DNA of 64,000 nt from Streptomyces sp. NBC_00234 (lineage in GTDB: Bacteria; Actinomycetota; Actinomycetes; Streptomycetales; Streptomycetaceae): the NCBI RefSeq assembly GCF_036195325.1, contig NZ_CP108101.1:8210317-8274316 (forward strand). Direction: 5' to 3'. Positions within the stretch are counted from its first letter, which is position 1. Every line of letters begins with the position of its first letter. The position numbers and the translations under genes are program-made. Below, piece after piece: positions 9,490 through 18,321 of the stretch. A model generated the notes under the pieces. The model saw only the letters and a list, made by a program, of their open reading frames with translations. It made no database searches and had not been told where the DNA came from.

Positions 9490-9700
9490 GTGCAGGTGGG
9501 CGATGGTCTCGGCGTGGCTGCCGCCGAAGTCCGGATGGGCCAGGGTTGACTCGTCCAGTACCCCCCCGAGTGCCCCGCCGGCCCTTGGGCGACAGGTTCA
9601 CGTCAGTCGGCGGCGAGCGGGGCCGTGGCGGTGAGGTAGGCCGGCCGGCTGTCGATGAACGTCCGCAGCCTGCTGTCGATGCTCGCGTAGGCATTTCCCG
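9490..9700 (-). pseudogene. Pyridoxamine 5'-phosphate oxidase-like gene, broken
   Basis: YASIDSRLRTFIDSRPAYL and TATAPLAAD match the start of the small FMN-binding pyridoxamine oxidase-like proteins. A stop and a frame change separate this from DVNLSPKG and then from DFGGSHAETIAHLHENGR, the next conserved blocks of the same family. The rest is absent. Order and spacing are right, so this is a truncated, frameshifted remnant. Confidence 0.55.
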
Positions 9701-9798
9701 TGGGTCCCAGCGTCGCGGACCGTCCTGCTGCAATCAGGATTGCGGGCGCCGGGGCTCCCCGGAACGGGGTGTCGTGTCTCTCTTACGAAGGTGGGACG

Positions 9799-11166
9799 GT
9801 GGTGGCAAGGCCCCGGTCCGTGGTGCCACTGCTCGCGGTCTGCGCGGGTTACTTCATGGTCATCCTGGACGTGACCATCATCAACGTCACCGTTCCCGTC
9901 GTGGGTCGGGAGTTGTCGGCCTCGCTCACCGGAATCCAGTGGATCACCAACGGTTACACGCTGGCTTTCGCCGGCCTGCTGCTCACCGGCGGCGCGCTCG
10001 GGGACCGACTGGGCAACCGCCGGATCTTCTGTACCGGGGCAGTGGTGTTCATAGTGGCCTCGGCCGGCTGCGGGCTGGCCCAGCACACCGGGACCCTGGT
10101 CGCCGCCCGGCTGCTGGAGGGAGCCGGCGCGGCACTGATCGTGCCCGGCTCCCTCGCCCTCCTCCAACAGGCATACCCCTCGCCCGCCGAGCGCTCACGC
10201 GCCTTCGGACTGTGGGGCTCGATGGCCGGCATCGCCGCCTCCGCCGGCCCCCTCCTTGGCGGACTCCTCGTCACCACCGTCGGCTGGCGATGGGTCTTCT
10301 TCATCAATCTGCCCATCGGATGCGCCTGCCTGCTGCTGACTCTGCGCCACGTAGCCCCCTCGCCCCGGCACACCGGCCGCTCCCTGGACTGGCCGGCCCA
10401 GGGTGCGATCCTCGCCACGGTGGCTCTGCTCACCGCTGTCCTGAACGAGGCCGGACGACGCGGCTGGACAGACCCGCTGATCCTCGCCGGGGCCGGCCTG
10501 TGCGTGCTGGCCGCTGCCCTGTTCGTCCTGCGCGAGCACCTGGCCCGCACTCCCGTACTGCCGCTGCGGCTGCTGCGCTCGCGCGCGCTGAGCGGCGCGG
10601 CGGTGATCGGCCTGCTGTTCAACTTCGGCTTCTACGGCATGATCTTCACCGCCAGCCTGTACTTCCAGCAGCACCGCGACCTGAGCGCACTGCGCACCGG
10701 GCTCGCCCTTTTCCCCGCAGTCGCCATGACGATGTTCGCCTCCGTCCTGTCCGGGCGCCTCGCACGACGCACCGGACACCGCCCGCTGGTGGTCTTCGGC
10801 ATGCTGCTGGCAGCTGCGGGCCTGGCCGGCTGGGCAGCCGCCGGGACGGACCCGGGCTACCCGCTGCTCGTCGCACCGATGATGGCAGCCGGATTCGGCA
10901 CTTCCTTCGCCCTCACCGGCTCGACCACCACCGTCATGACAGCCGCACCCGAGGGCTTCTCGGGCACCGCCTCCGCCCTGTTCAACACCACCCGCCAAGT
11001 AGGCAGCGCCGCAGGTGTCGCACTGGGCGGCTCACTGCTCGCCGCGACCGGTGACTTCACAGCGGGGCTGCGAACCAGCATGGTCATCGGCGCGCTCGCC
11101 TATGTGGCAGCCGCCGCTCTCGCGTTCTCCTGCATTCCGCCGAAGGAGATCCACCACACCGGCTGA
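9799..11166 (+). CDS. DHA2-family MFS drug-efflux transporter
   Basis: A 455-residue multi-pass membrane protein of the EmrB/QacA (DHA2, 14-helix) branch of the major facilitator superfamily. It begins with the family's first helix signature FMVILDVTIINVTVPVV, has the loop motif GGALGDRLGNRR between helices 2 and 3, and GSLALLQQAYP with GGLLVTTVGWRWVFFINLP further on. Such proteins export drugs or dyes with protons. Adjacent GTG codons at 9799 and 9802 follow AAGGTG; either may start translation. No regulator sits beside it, so the substrate cannot be inferred. Confidence 0.93.
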   Translation: MVARPRSVVPLLAVCAGYFMVILDVTIINVTVPVVGRELSASLTGIQWITNGYTLAFAGLLLTGGALGDRLGNRRIFCTGAVVFIVASAGCGLAQHTGTLVAARLLEGAGAALIVPGSLALLQQAYPSPAERSRAFGLWGSMAGIAASAGPLLGGLLVTTVGWRWVFFINLPIGCACLLLTLRHVAPSPRHTGRSLDWPAQGAILATVALLTAVLNEAGRRGWTDPLILAGAGLCVLAAALFVLREHLARTPVLPLRLLRSRALSGAAVIGLLFNFGFYGMIFTASLYFQQHRDLSALRTGLALFPAVAMTMFASVLSGRLARRTGHRPLVVFGMLLAAAGLAGWAAAGTDPGYPLLVAPMMAAGFGTSFALTGSTTTVMTAAPEGFSGTASALFNTTRQVGSAAGVALGGSLLAATGDFTAGLRTSMVIGALAYVAAAALAFSCIPPKEIHHTG

Positions 11167-11740
11167 AGTTCCGCCGACCAGCCACCGACGCGAGAGCAAG
11201 CCGACCCGCTGGGAGTTCCCGGTCACTCATCGTGAACGCCTGACAGGTCCTTGGGTTTGGTGCACGTGGTCTGGCGCCTCAAGGCAGCATGCGTGTAACG
11301 CAGCGACATCTCCGCGAAGCCGAGCCAGCCCGGTTCACCACGACCCTGCCCCACCAGCTCGGCTCAGCGTCCCACGGTGCACTCGCCAGATGACATCCCA
11401 GGAGTCCTCGGGGGGGCCAGCCCCCATGCCCGACCGTCAGCCCCTCGACGAGCACGCGCCCTCCGTGTTGGTCTGTTTCCTGCCGGTGTGTGGGAGTTCA
11501 GCCCGGCGGTGTAACGGACGCGGGGGGAGGGGGTCTTGGCTGTCGGTTTCGATTTCCGCGTTCTGGTCGCGGGGGACGTGGGATACAGGTGACGGAGGGG
11601 GAGTTGTTCGCGTAGACAGGATTGCAGCGGGTCGGTTGCCTTCGGTCCTTGTTGGGTGCTCGTCCGGTGTCCGGCGGAGTGGTGACCGGCCTGGGTCCTG
11701 CTCCGCCGGACGTGCCCGCTGTGTTATCGGGCCGGTGGTT
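11167..11740. other. Intergenic stretch
   Basis: About 570 bases between the convergent exporter and FG-GAP genes. I see no intact gene, RNA or clear terminator hairpin. Confidence 0.5.
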
Positions 11741-13165
11741 TTATCCCAGCAGGCGGCCGAAGCCGACCGCGGACGGCTCCAGTCCCAGGCTTGCCTCGCC
11801 GAAGGCGATGCTGCCCTGGGTGACCGGGCCCGAGCTGCTGCTCTTGATCAGCCATACACCGCCCTGGCCGGTGTTCTCTTCGGGGGCGGCCACCGCGAGG
11901 GTGGCCGGTACGCCCTTGGCGGCGGTCACGATGTGGACCTCGCCGCCGAACGCGTCGCCCTTCTCGTCGACGCCGGGGACGTTCGCCGTGGACTGGCCGA
12001 TCACCTTTGTGTCGGCGCCCGTGATGCCCGAGGCCCGGCCCTTGAACACCAAAACGCCGCCGGCGTCCCTGGCCGTGCCCACGTCCTCGCCCGGCAGACC
12101 CACGACGACCTCGCCGTAGCCGTCACCGTCCAGGTCCTTGACTGCCGCGCTCGCGCCGAGGTCGTCGCCGCTCTCGTCGGCGCCGGGCACCCCGGCCGTG
12201 CTCTGGGTGATCCACTTCGGCTTCAGTGTGGTGTTCTGCCCCTGGGGGCCGCCGTAGACGACCGCTACCGCACCTCCCTTGCTCGGGAAGTCCAGGTCGC
12301 TGTCCAGGCCGGTGGGCTGGCGTGTGAAGACCAGGTCCGGGTAGGTGTCCCCGTTGACGGAGCCGACGGTCACCGAGGAGTGGTTGAGGTACGTCCCGGG
12401 GGCGGCGACGATCGGGGTCTTCTCGAAGCCTGTGCCGGTCGACAGATACAGCGACGCCGAGCCGCAGTCCGGCTCGTCGCTGCAGCCGCTGCGTACCAGC
12501 AGGTCGTCCTTGCCGTCGTTGTTGATGTCCACGGCCTGCACGCTCTCGTAGACGGTGATGCCGTCGGCGACCAGGGCCGTGCGGGTGCTCCCGACCGAGC
12601 CGTCCGCGCCGATGTTCTCGCTCACCACGATCTTTCCGCCCCAGTCGGCCGGGTCGATCCCGGCCACGTCCGTGCGGCCGTCCCCGTCGAAGTCGCCGAC
12701 CGCGTTGCCCTGGCCGTGGAACTCCACCGCCCGGGTTGCGAGCCCGTTCGTCCCGCCGAACAGGATGATGTGCGTGTCCTGGCCGGCCGATGCGAGCAGG
12801 TCCGTGTATCCGTCGCCGTCGATGTCGGCGGCCACGCCCGCCCCGAACCGGGCGTTCGCCGTGACCGCCCCGGGCACCCCGGAGGAGTTCTGGCTGATCA
12901 CCCGGTGCCGGGCCGGGCTGATGCCCTTCGCGTCACCCGGGTACACCGCGATGTACCCGGCCTTCGTGATGCCGGAGACGGTTCCCTCGGGCACCGGGGC
13001 GAACATGTCCTCGTAGCCGTCCCCGTTGAAGTCGACGTGCTGCCCCGTCACCGCCGCGGCCCCGGTGGCCGCAGCCGTACCGGACAAGGCGAGCGGAGCG
13101 GCAGCCGCGGTGACCGCGAGCACCACCAAGACCGCAGACGCGGTACGGAATCGAGAATCCAGCAT
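11741..13165 (-). CDS. Secreted FG-GAP/VCBS repeat protein
   Basis: A 474-residue exported protein. A signal peptide (about residues 1-32) is followed by repeated calcium-binding blades of the integrin-alpha beta-propeller type: DFNGDGYEDM, DIDGDGYTDLL, DFDGDGRTDVAG, DINNDGKDDLL, DLDGDGYGEVVVG, each with FG-GAP-like turns. Such proteins are secreted or wall-associated in Streptomyces and thought to bind ligands; none has a known reaction. The ATG at 13165 follows GGGGGA and immediately precedes the signal peptide. Monocistronic. Confidence 0.93.
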   Translation of the reverse strand: MLDSRFRTASAVLVVLAVTAAAAPLALSGTAAATGAAAVTGQHVDFNGDGYEDMFAPVPEGTVSGITKAGYIAVYPGDAKGISPARHRVISQNSSGVPGAVTANARFGAGVAADIDGDGYTDLLASAGQDTHIILFGGTNGLATRAVEFHGQGNAVGDFDGDGRTDVAGIDPADWGGKIVVSENIGADGSVGSTRTALVADGITVYESVQAVDINNDGKDDLLVRSGCSDEPDCGSASLYLSTGTGFEKTPIVAAPGTYLNHSSVTVGSVNGDTYPDLVFTRQPTGLDSDLDFPSKGGAVAVVYGGPQGQNTTLKPKWITQSTAGVPGADESGDDLGASAAVKDLDGDGYGEVVVGLPGEDVGTARDAGGVLVFKGRASGITGADTKVIGQSTANVPGVDEKGDAFGGEVHIVTAAKGVPATLAVAAPEENTGQGGVWLIKSSSSGPVTQGSIAFGEASLGLEPSAVGFGRLLG

Positions 13166-13405
13166 GGTCCATCCCCCTGTTGTACGAACGAGCACTTGTC
13201 AGCGGCGGCACCCGGATCTGCGGCCATGGCCTCCGCCCCCGCAACCGGCCGGCTGCCCCGCCCTCCTGGAAAGACCACTCGCACGCCAAATGGTTGCGCT
13301 GCACGCCTCCACGCAACGCCGTCCGACGTCCGACCGTGCACCACCCCTCCCCGACGACCCGGCCCCGACGACCCGGCCCTGGCACCCCGTACCTGGCAGG
13401 CCACC

Positions 13406-13514
13406 GACCGTGAGCTCGCGCCGCCGCACCGAGGCTCTCCTCCCACGCCGCATCCGCCGGCTCCCACACAACGCGCAGCGCCTCCAGGCCGGTTGCCCGC
13501 TCCGGAAGCAGCAC
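13406..13514 (-). pseudogene. Fragment of a telomere-type helicase (helicase-associated domain)
   Basis: The minus strand reads LLPERATGLEALRVVWEPAD and then AAWEESLGAA. This is nearly the same as LPERATDLEALDIVWDPAD..AAWEENLGAA in the helicase-associated region of the telomere-adjacent helicase at 60.9-63.4 kb. Downstream homology fades. It is a relic of a second helicase of the same family, about 50 kb from the end. Confidence 0.6.
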
Positions 13515-13548
13515 CGGGCCTTCCGCTCGGCCCGAGTGTGGTGGGGGC

Positions 13549-14529
13549 TCAGCGCCAGTCGTCGATCACGTAGGCGTCTCGGTGGCTGTAGCCGGGTTCG
13601 TTGGGCCTGTGCATGGTCACGCCCTGCAACCAGGTGCGGAAACCTCGGTCGACCATTCGCCGGTAGGCATCCGGGCGGGCCAGGTTCATTCCGGCGTCCA
13701 GTTGACCCAGTCCGCGCTCGGCGGCCAGCTGCTCGCACGCGGTGAGCAGTCGTTCGAACCGGTCGGCGGCCTCCGGGCCGGGGCGTACGGCGCCGAATTT
13801 GACGAAGCACACGTCTTCTCCGGCCTCGGACCCGGCTCCGCAGTGGCAGACGGCCAGGCCATCGAGCTCTGAGCCGGCGCCCTGAAGCAGGATGGTGTCA
13901 CCGAGTCCCTGCGCGTGCGTGGCCACGATCTCGCGTTCCAGGCTCAGGCCCTCGTACACGGCCCCGGTCAGTGTGCGACAGAGGCTCAGGGCGTCGGGCT
14001 GCTCTGCGGCGGGCAGCTTGCCGTACAGCACTCGGCCGGGGACCGCGGTACTGCCTGCGACCTGCTTCTTCATGATGGCTGTGAGGAATCGGGGCCAGAA
14101 ACCGTACCGGCGGTAGAGCTCAAGGTGTTTGGGGCTGTGAGAGAAGGTGAACAGGCCCAGGTGGCGGTTCTCCCAGGTGTCGAAGCAGTCCATGACCGGT
14201 TCCATGAGGCGCCTGCCGACGCCCTGGTCCCACAGGTCCGGACGTACGGTCAGCGGGCCGAAGTACCCGACGCTGCCCCAGTTGACGGCGAAGTTCGATC
14301 CGGCGACTTCGCCCTCGACCGTCGCTGCGAAGGCCGCCTGTGGATCGGCCGCCCAGCGAGTGCGGACGTAGTCGGCGGTCCCGAAGAACGTCTTCGGCTC
14401 GGGAACCCCGAGGAACGTCCCGAAGGCGACCCTGAAGATCTCGTCGGCCCGATCCAGGTCCGCCTCACCCAGCGGGCGGACCGACACCGGGCCCGTGCCA
14501 CTCTTGCGCTCCTCTGCCGGTGGGATCAT
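13549..14529 (-). CDS. GNAT-family N-acetyltransferase
   Basis: A 326-residue cytoplasmic protein. The acetyl-CoA-binding core is in the first half: YFGPLTVRPDLWDQGVGRRL includes the R/Q-x-x-G-x-G/A-type pyrophosphate loop (DQGVGRRL), and SPKHLELYRRYGFWP is the typical final GNAT strand-helix. The second half (about residues 170-326) looks like a diverged second GNAT fold, ending FRTWLQGVTMHRPNEP, which gives the length of the double-GNAT group. The ATG at 14529 follows AAGGAGAG. Substrate unknown. Confidence 0.85.
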   Translation of the reverse strand: MIPPAEERKSGTGPVSVRPLGEADLDRADEIFRVAFGTFLGVPEPKTFFGTADYVRTRWAADPQAAFAATVEGEVAGSNFAVNWGSVGYFGPLTVRPDLWDQGVGRRLMEPVMDCFDTWENRHLGLFTFSHSPKHLELYRRYGFWPRFLTAIMKKQVAGSTAVPGRVLYGKLPAAEQPDALSLCRTLTGAVYEGLSLEREIVATHAQGLGDTILLQGAGSELDGLAVCHCGAGSEAGEDVCFVKFGAVRPGPEAADRFERLLTACEQLAAERGLGQLDAGMNLARPDAYRRMVDRGFRTWLQGVTMHRPNEPGYSHRDAYVIDDWR

Positions 14530-14918
14530 CGCTCTCTCCTTCCCGACCCCCTCTTTCATCGCACCACGGGCGTGCGCCGCAGGCGAGGCGAAAGGTCCAC
14601 CGATACCCAGGGGCCGAGGACCGGGCGGGTCTGCCGTGCCTGTCCGCCGGGAACTGCAGCGGTCACCAGGACGAATACCGACCGGTCGAACAACGGCTAC
14701 TACAGGAACCGAGGCCCAGGAAGGCCACTTTCTGGCCGGGACGGGGAGTCAGTCGCCGGGTGCTGTCCGTTCTTGTGAACATCGACCTCGGCCGCCCGGG
14801 TGGGTGCCTCCCGGGGTGCTGAACAATCGCCGTCGTGATCGGGCTCTGGCTCAAGTTCTGTGGAGTGTCACTCCCTGTGGCGTAGGGCTCTTGACGGCCG
14901 GTCGGCTGGGAGCCGTTC
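14530..14918. other. Intergenic stretch
   Basis: About 390 bases upstream of the acetyltransferase. No coding frame with family similarity is visible; it should hold the acetyltransferase promoter. Confidence 0.4.
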
Positions 14919-15392
14919 TCATGGCTGGCCAGGCCCGTCGAGGCGTTCCGTGGGACCGGCGAAGGAGAGGAAGAGAGTCCGGGTGGTGAGCAGCCAGGTG
15001 TCGTCCACCTTGCGGAACGTGTCTTCGTAGTGCCCCACCTGAACCGGGGGCCGCGGCGGTACGAGGCCCTCGCTGTAGCCGTCGACACGGTACGTGGTGA
15101 AGTAGGTGGTGGCGGCGGCGGTGTCCGCAGAGGTCACGGTAACCAGGATGTTGGTGCATATACGGCGTGACAGCCGGTCTGCGGGCCGGTTGCCGAAGTA
15201 GATGCGCAGGGCGTCGTGACCCGCAATGCGGCGGTCGCCGGCGGGCCATTCCCAGGTGCCTTCCTGCGTGAAGAGGTCCGCCACCGAGCCCGGGTCCCCG
15301 AGGTCGAGCCGGTGGACGAACTCGACGACCAGCCGCTCACAAGCCCGCTCTGCGAGCAGGCGCTCCATCGGGTCAAGAGTCTCAGCATTCAT
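14919..15392 (-). CDS. SnoaL-like (NTF2-fold) protein
   Basis: A 157-residue protein with a SnoaL/NTF2-like cone fold: an N-terminal helix (ERLLAERACERLVVEFVHRL), DLGDPGSVADLFTQEGTWEW around the pocket, HDALRIYFGNR, and strands ending VGHYEDTFRKVDDTWLLTTR. Members act as ketosteroid isomerase-like or dehydratase enzymes or as binding proteins; the substrate is not predictable. The ATG at 15392 is chosen over an upstream TTG. A perfect 30-base palindrome lies 22 bases upstream and could regulate it. Confidence 0.85.
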   Translation of the reverse strand: MNAETLDPMERLLAERACERLVVEFVHRLDLGDPGSVADLFTQEGTWEWPAGDRRIAGHDALRIYFGNRPADRLSRRICTNILVTVTSADTAAATTYFTTYRVDGYSEGLVPPRPPVQVGHYEDTFRKVDDTWLLTTRTLFLSFAGPTERLDGPGQP

Positions 15393-15413
15393 GATCAACT
15401 CATATCAGGTCGC

Positions 15414-15443
15414 CTCGGGTGAGGCTGCGCAGCCTCACCCGAG
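15414..15443. repeat. Perfect 30-base palindrome
   Basis: CTCGGGTGAGGCTGC is followed directly by its exact reverse complement, ending at 15443. It sits between the SnoaL-like start and the upstream sequence, where it could be an operator or a cruciform-forming hairpin. Confidence 0.75.
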
Positions 15444-15670
15444 CTGGACCCCGGTTCCGGGCGCGTGCCCGTCCGCGGCCGCCCCCACCTGCCGATCCGT
15501 GACTCAGTGTGGCCAGTCCACAGAACGTGTGCCAGAACTGTGATCGGTGAACACCATTCTTTCCCGACCCGGTCGCCGAGATCATCGTCGGCACTCGTCG
15601 GCACTGCCTTCAACCGCGGATATCAGGATCACGGGTGCTGCGCTTCCGGAGCCGGCGTTAGGGTCCCGTC

Positions 15671-16006
15671 ATGGAGATCATCAAGGGCGCAGGCGTGTGG
15701 ACGCACCCCGGCGAGGCCGGCAATGACTGGATCGAGCAGCTACGGACATCGGATCTGTCGGTGGGAACGTACTGCATCCCGGTCGGCGGGCGTGATGCCC
15801 AGAGCCCGCACACCGAGGACGAGATCTATGTCGTCACAGCCGGGCGCGCCAAGATCGAAACACCAGGTCGAACGGACGAGGTGAGTCCCGGGACGGTGAT
15901 CTTCGTGCCGGCTGGTGAAGAGCATCGATTCACAGAGGTGGCCGAAGACCTGGTGCTGCTCGTGGTGTTCGGGCCTGCGTACGGCTCGCGCTCGACCAAG
16001 TCCTAG
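15671..16006 (+). CDS. Small cupin-domain protein
   Basis: A 111-residue single-domain cupin. SPHTEDEIYVVTAGRAKIET is cupin motif 1, with His and Glu metal ligands, and PGTVIFVPAGEEHRF is motif 2, with its histidine. It is probably a metal-binding beta-barrel protein; members range from dioxygenases to isomerases and sensors. The ATG lacks a good ribosome site (only AGGGTC). It diverges from the SnoaL-like gene across 280 bases. Confidence 0.85.
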   Translation: MEIIKGAGVWTHPGEAGNDWIEQLRTSDLSVGTYCIPVGGRDAQSPHTEDEIYVVTAGRAKIETPGRTDEVSPGTVIFVPAGEEHRFTEVAEDLVLLVVFGPAYGSRSTKS

Positions 16007-16009
16007 CGA

Positions 16010-16690
16010 TCAGGAAGGGGCTCTCCTCAGAGGCCGCCGGAAGATGAGGCTGGCCAACGGCAAGAAGACATCGTGGAGTTCGACGCGTCGTTCCCCCACG
16101 CAGGGCGAGGCGTTTGGACGGGTGGGGCAGGGCGAAGGTCTGCTCGGCGACGTAGCGGAGCCTGCCCAGGTCCTGGTGTTCGCAGCGCCCTTGCGGGAGA
16201 TCACCGGCATGATCCGGCGACGCCGCAGCTCACGCCGCACGGCTTTCGAGTCGTGCGCCTTGTCACCCAGGACGGACTCGGGCCGCCACCTTGGCCGACC
16301 GGGGCGTCCGGCGAGCGGCGGGATGCCGTCGACCGGGGCCAGGGTCCCGGTGATGTCGTTGACGTTGGCCGCGGTGGTGGTGACGTGCAGCGGGGTGCTG
16401 TGTCCGTCGCAGATCAGGTGGTGTTTGCTGCCTGTCTTCCGCCGGTCGACCGGCGACGGGCCGGTTGCGGCTCCCTCTTTTGTCGCGCGGACGTGGGAGC
16501 TGTCCATGCGCGCGGGTCCGGCCGAGTTCGCCGGCCGCGTTCAGCTGGGCGAGCAGCAGCCGGTGGCTGGCCAAGGCTCCGGCTTGCTGCGAGCGATCCT
16601 GCCGTCGCCAGCAGGTCTGTTCCAAGCCGAACCCAGTTTCGGTGGCAGGAGTCGCCAGGCCACATCGTTGAACAGACATACAGAATTCCC
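16010..16690 (-). pseudogene. IS5-family transposase, frameshifted
   Basis: Pieces in the expected order: WPGDSCHRNWVRLG and TGFGLEQTCWRR in different frames, then MDSSHVRATKEGAATGPSPV (first catalytic Asp), DRRKTGSKHHLICDGHSTPL, GDKAHDSKAVRRELRRRRI (second Asp region) and a scrambled end in which RVELHDVFLPLASLI marks the last helix. The N-terminal third is missing and at least two frameshifts are present, so it cannot encode an active enzyme. Confidence 0.75.
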
Positions 16691-16744
16691 TGCAAACAGA
16701 GTCTGTCCGGAAACCGGCCTCGGGCCCGGAGACCGCGAGACCGC

Positions 16745-17059
16745 TCAGGTCAGGGCGGCAGCAGCGGTTTGATCAAGGCCGGCGACGCCGAACGGGCCTT
16801 CGTGGGGGATCAGACTGCGTCCACTGTGTGGACGACGTACTCCGCACGCGGCCCGCCGGCCGGCCGTCGTCGCAACCGCCTGCCCGGCTTGGAGTCCCTT
16901 GCCGTGGTGCGAGGCCCGCAGGTCGCGGCGGGCGGCAAGGATCTCGGGTTCCGCCGCGCCATCGCCGGGGAGCGAGGAGGTGGCGGCGTTGACCAGGATG
17001 TCGGCGTGCTGCTCTGTGATGTCCCCGCGCACGAGGGCGATCGTCGGTCGTGTCGTCAT
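16745..17059 (-). pseudogene. Macro-domain protein gene, broken
   Basis: TRPTIALVRGDITEQHADIL and VNAATSSL open a typical macro (ADP-ribose-binding) domain. The following glycine-rich segment is deleted, jumping from SLPGDGAAEPEILAA straight to RRDLRASHHGKGLQAGQAV. The frame is then lost, so the ADP-ribose pocket is incomplete. It starts 16 bases after the stop of the EF-G domain IV-like gene on the same strand, so the two were probably an operon. Confidence 0.7.
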
Positions 17060-17074
17060 GCGGTCATCCTGCTG

Positions 17075-17515
17075 TCAGCCCTGGCGTTCATCTGCCGCCT
17101 GCGGTGGCCGGTGGGCCGCTGCGAGAGCGTTGCGGACAGCAAGGCGACCGGCCTGGCGGAACGCCCGCGGGTGGGAGTCGACCGGGTGGAAGCGCATGCG
17201 CCGCAGGACTACCGCCGTGGCCGGAGACAGCATGGTCCCTGACTGTGTGAGTTCGTCGCGTATGCCCGCCTCCACAGCGGCCTGGCACTTGGCCTGCCAC
17301 TCGGGATCGTCGTCGCCGTCAACGACCAGATCGGCGGCCATCTCGAAGGTGACACCCCTCTCCCACGGCTCGAAGTCCACAGTGACCTCCGCGAAGTCGG
17401 AGGGACAGCTGGCTTGGCGCGCGTAGACGGCTCGGACACCCCGGATCGGGTGAAGCGGGAACGTTGCAGTGTCAGAGTCCACGGGGCCACGATAGCCAGT
17501 GAGGTCGGTCCGCAC
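17075..17515 (-). CDS. Stand-alone EF-G domain IV-like protein
   Basis: A 146-residue protein resembling domain IV of translation elongation factor G without the GTPase. YARQASCPSDFAEVTVDFEP parallels the first strand of domain IV, CQAAVEAGIRDELTQSGTM its first helix, and RMRFHPVDSHPRAFRQAGRL the diagnostic H.VDS...AF..A segment. I use the GTG at 17515 because residues upstream are low-complexity; an overlapping ATG is out of frame. Such proteins could act on ribosomes or tRNA, but no function is known. It precedes a broken macro-domain gene. Confidence 0.7.
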   Translation of the reverse strand: MRTDLTGYRGPVDSDTATFPLHPIRGVRAVYARQASCPSDFAEVTVDFEPWERGVTFEMAADLVVDGDDDPEWQAKCQAAVEAGIRDELTQSGTMLSPATAVVLRRMRFHPVDSHPRAFRQAGRLAVRNALAAAHRPPQAADERQG

Positions 17516-17993
17516 GTCATGCCGTCGCCGCGCACGCCCTCGCCCTCGTACGCCAGCGGATCCCGGCAAGCGGCGCGTGCTTTCGAGCAGGGCGGCCTGG
17601 CGCCGGGAGAGCGGTCTCTCCAAGGCCGGGCGAGGCCCGGGGTGGCGGGCGCTCCGCAGACGCATGGGAACACGCCCCGTACCGCCCGTGCCGACGGCGG
17701 TACGCAGGTTGCCCTGTAACTCCTCCTCGCCCTCGTCGAAGCGGTCGAGGCGGCCCGTTGCTGGGATAGAGCACGTGAGCCTGTCGACCGTCGGAGCGCA
17801 CCTCAGGGTGACCGACGTGTGCGGAGGCGGGCGTCAAACCTGGGCGGTCCGCGCCGGGGCCACTGTCGTGCAGGGCGTCGGCCTGCACGCCACCAGGCGC
17901 TGGTACGCCTGACGGTCGTGGTCGAGGGCGACGCCGGATCTCTGCGGCGCCTGGCCGGGCACGTCGAGAAGGGTGAGGTCGGCGTGAGTGGCC

Positions 17994-18065
17994 CGGGCAT
18001 CGCAACCGTGTGGCACCCGGGCACCGCAACCGTGTGGCACTCGGGCATCGCAACCGTGTGGGACT
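17994..18065. repeat. Three 24-base tandem repeats
   Basis: The unit CGGGCAYCGCAACCGTGTGG plus CACY is repeated three times (17994, 18018, 18042) with single-base differences. Being 8 codons long, on the minus strand it would read as a CHTVA-(M/V)-P-(E/G) peptide repeat, but the surrounding frame is not a convincing gene. Confidence 0.75.
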
Positions 18066-18179
18066 CGTGCCCCTCCGCCAGGTGGACGAAGGGGCACACA
18101 CCCGGGGCATGACGAGGTGTCAGCGTGACGTGCCGGAGTTCACCACCCCGCGAGTACGCCGATCCGCGACGCGATACCG

Positions 18180-18321
18180 GGGGGCGGCTCAGCCGCGCTG
18201 GGCACGGATGAGGTCGCCCGACGCGATGCCGGGGGCGGCTCAGCCGCGCTGGGCACGGATGAGGTCGCCTGACGAGATACCGGCGGGTGGTTTAGCCGCG
18301 TTGGGCACGGATGAGGTCGCG
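18180..18321. repeat. Tandem copies of the beta-glucosidase 3' end
   Basis: The sequence coding for the enzyme's last residues and stop (GGGCACGGATGAGGTCGC on the plus strand) occurs at about 18203, 18254 and 18308. The two distal copies belong to 51-base units at 18180-18230 and 18231-18281, nearly identical to each other. It looks like slippage or unequal exchange at the gene end. Confidence 0.75.

Noticed and set aside
11015..13573. An 852-codon plus-strand frame over the FG-GAP gene
   Set aside because: Mirrors the repeated minus-strand blades; the minus strand has a signal peptide, DxDGDG repeats and a ribosome site.
17517..18110. A protein gene across the 24-base repeats
   Set aside because: Frames there are Arg/Pro/Ser-rich without a start site; the repeat is reported as DNA only.
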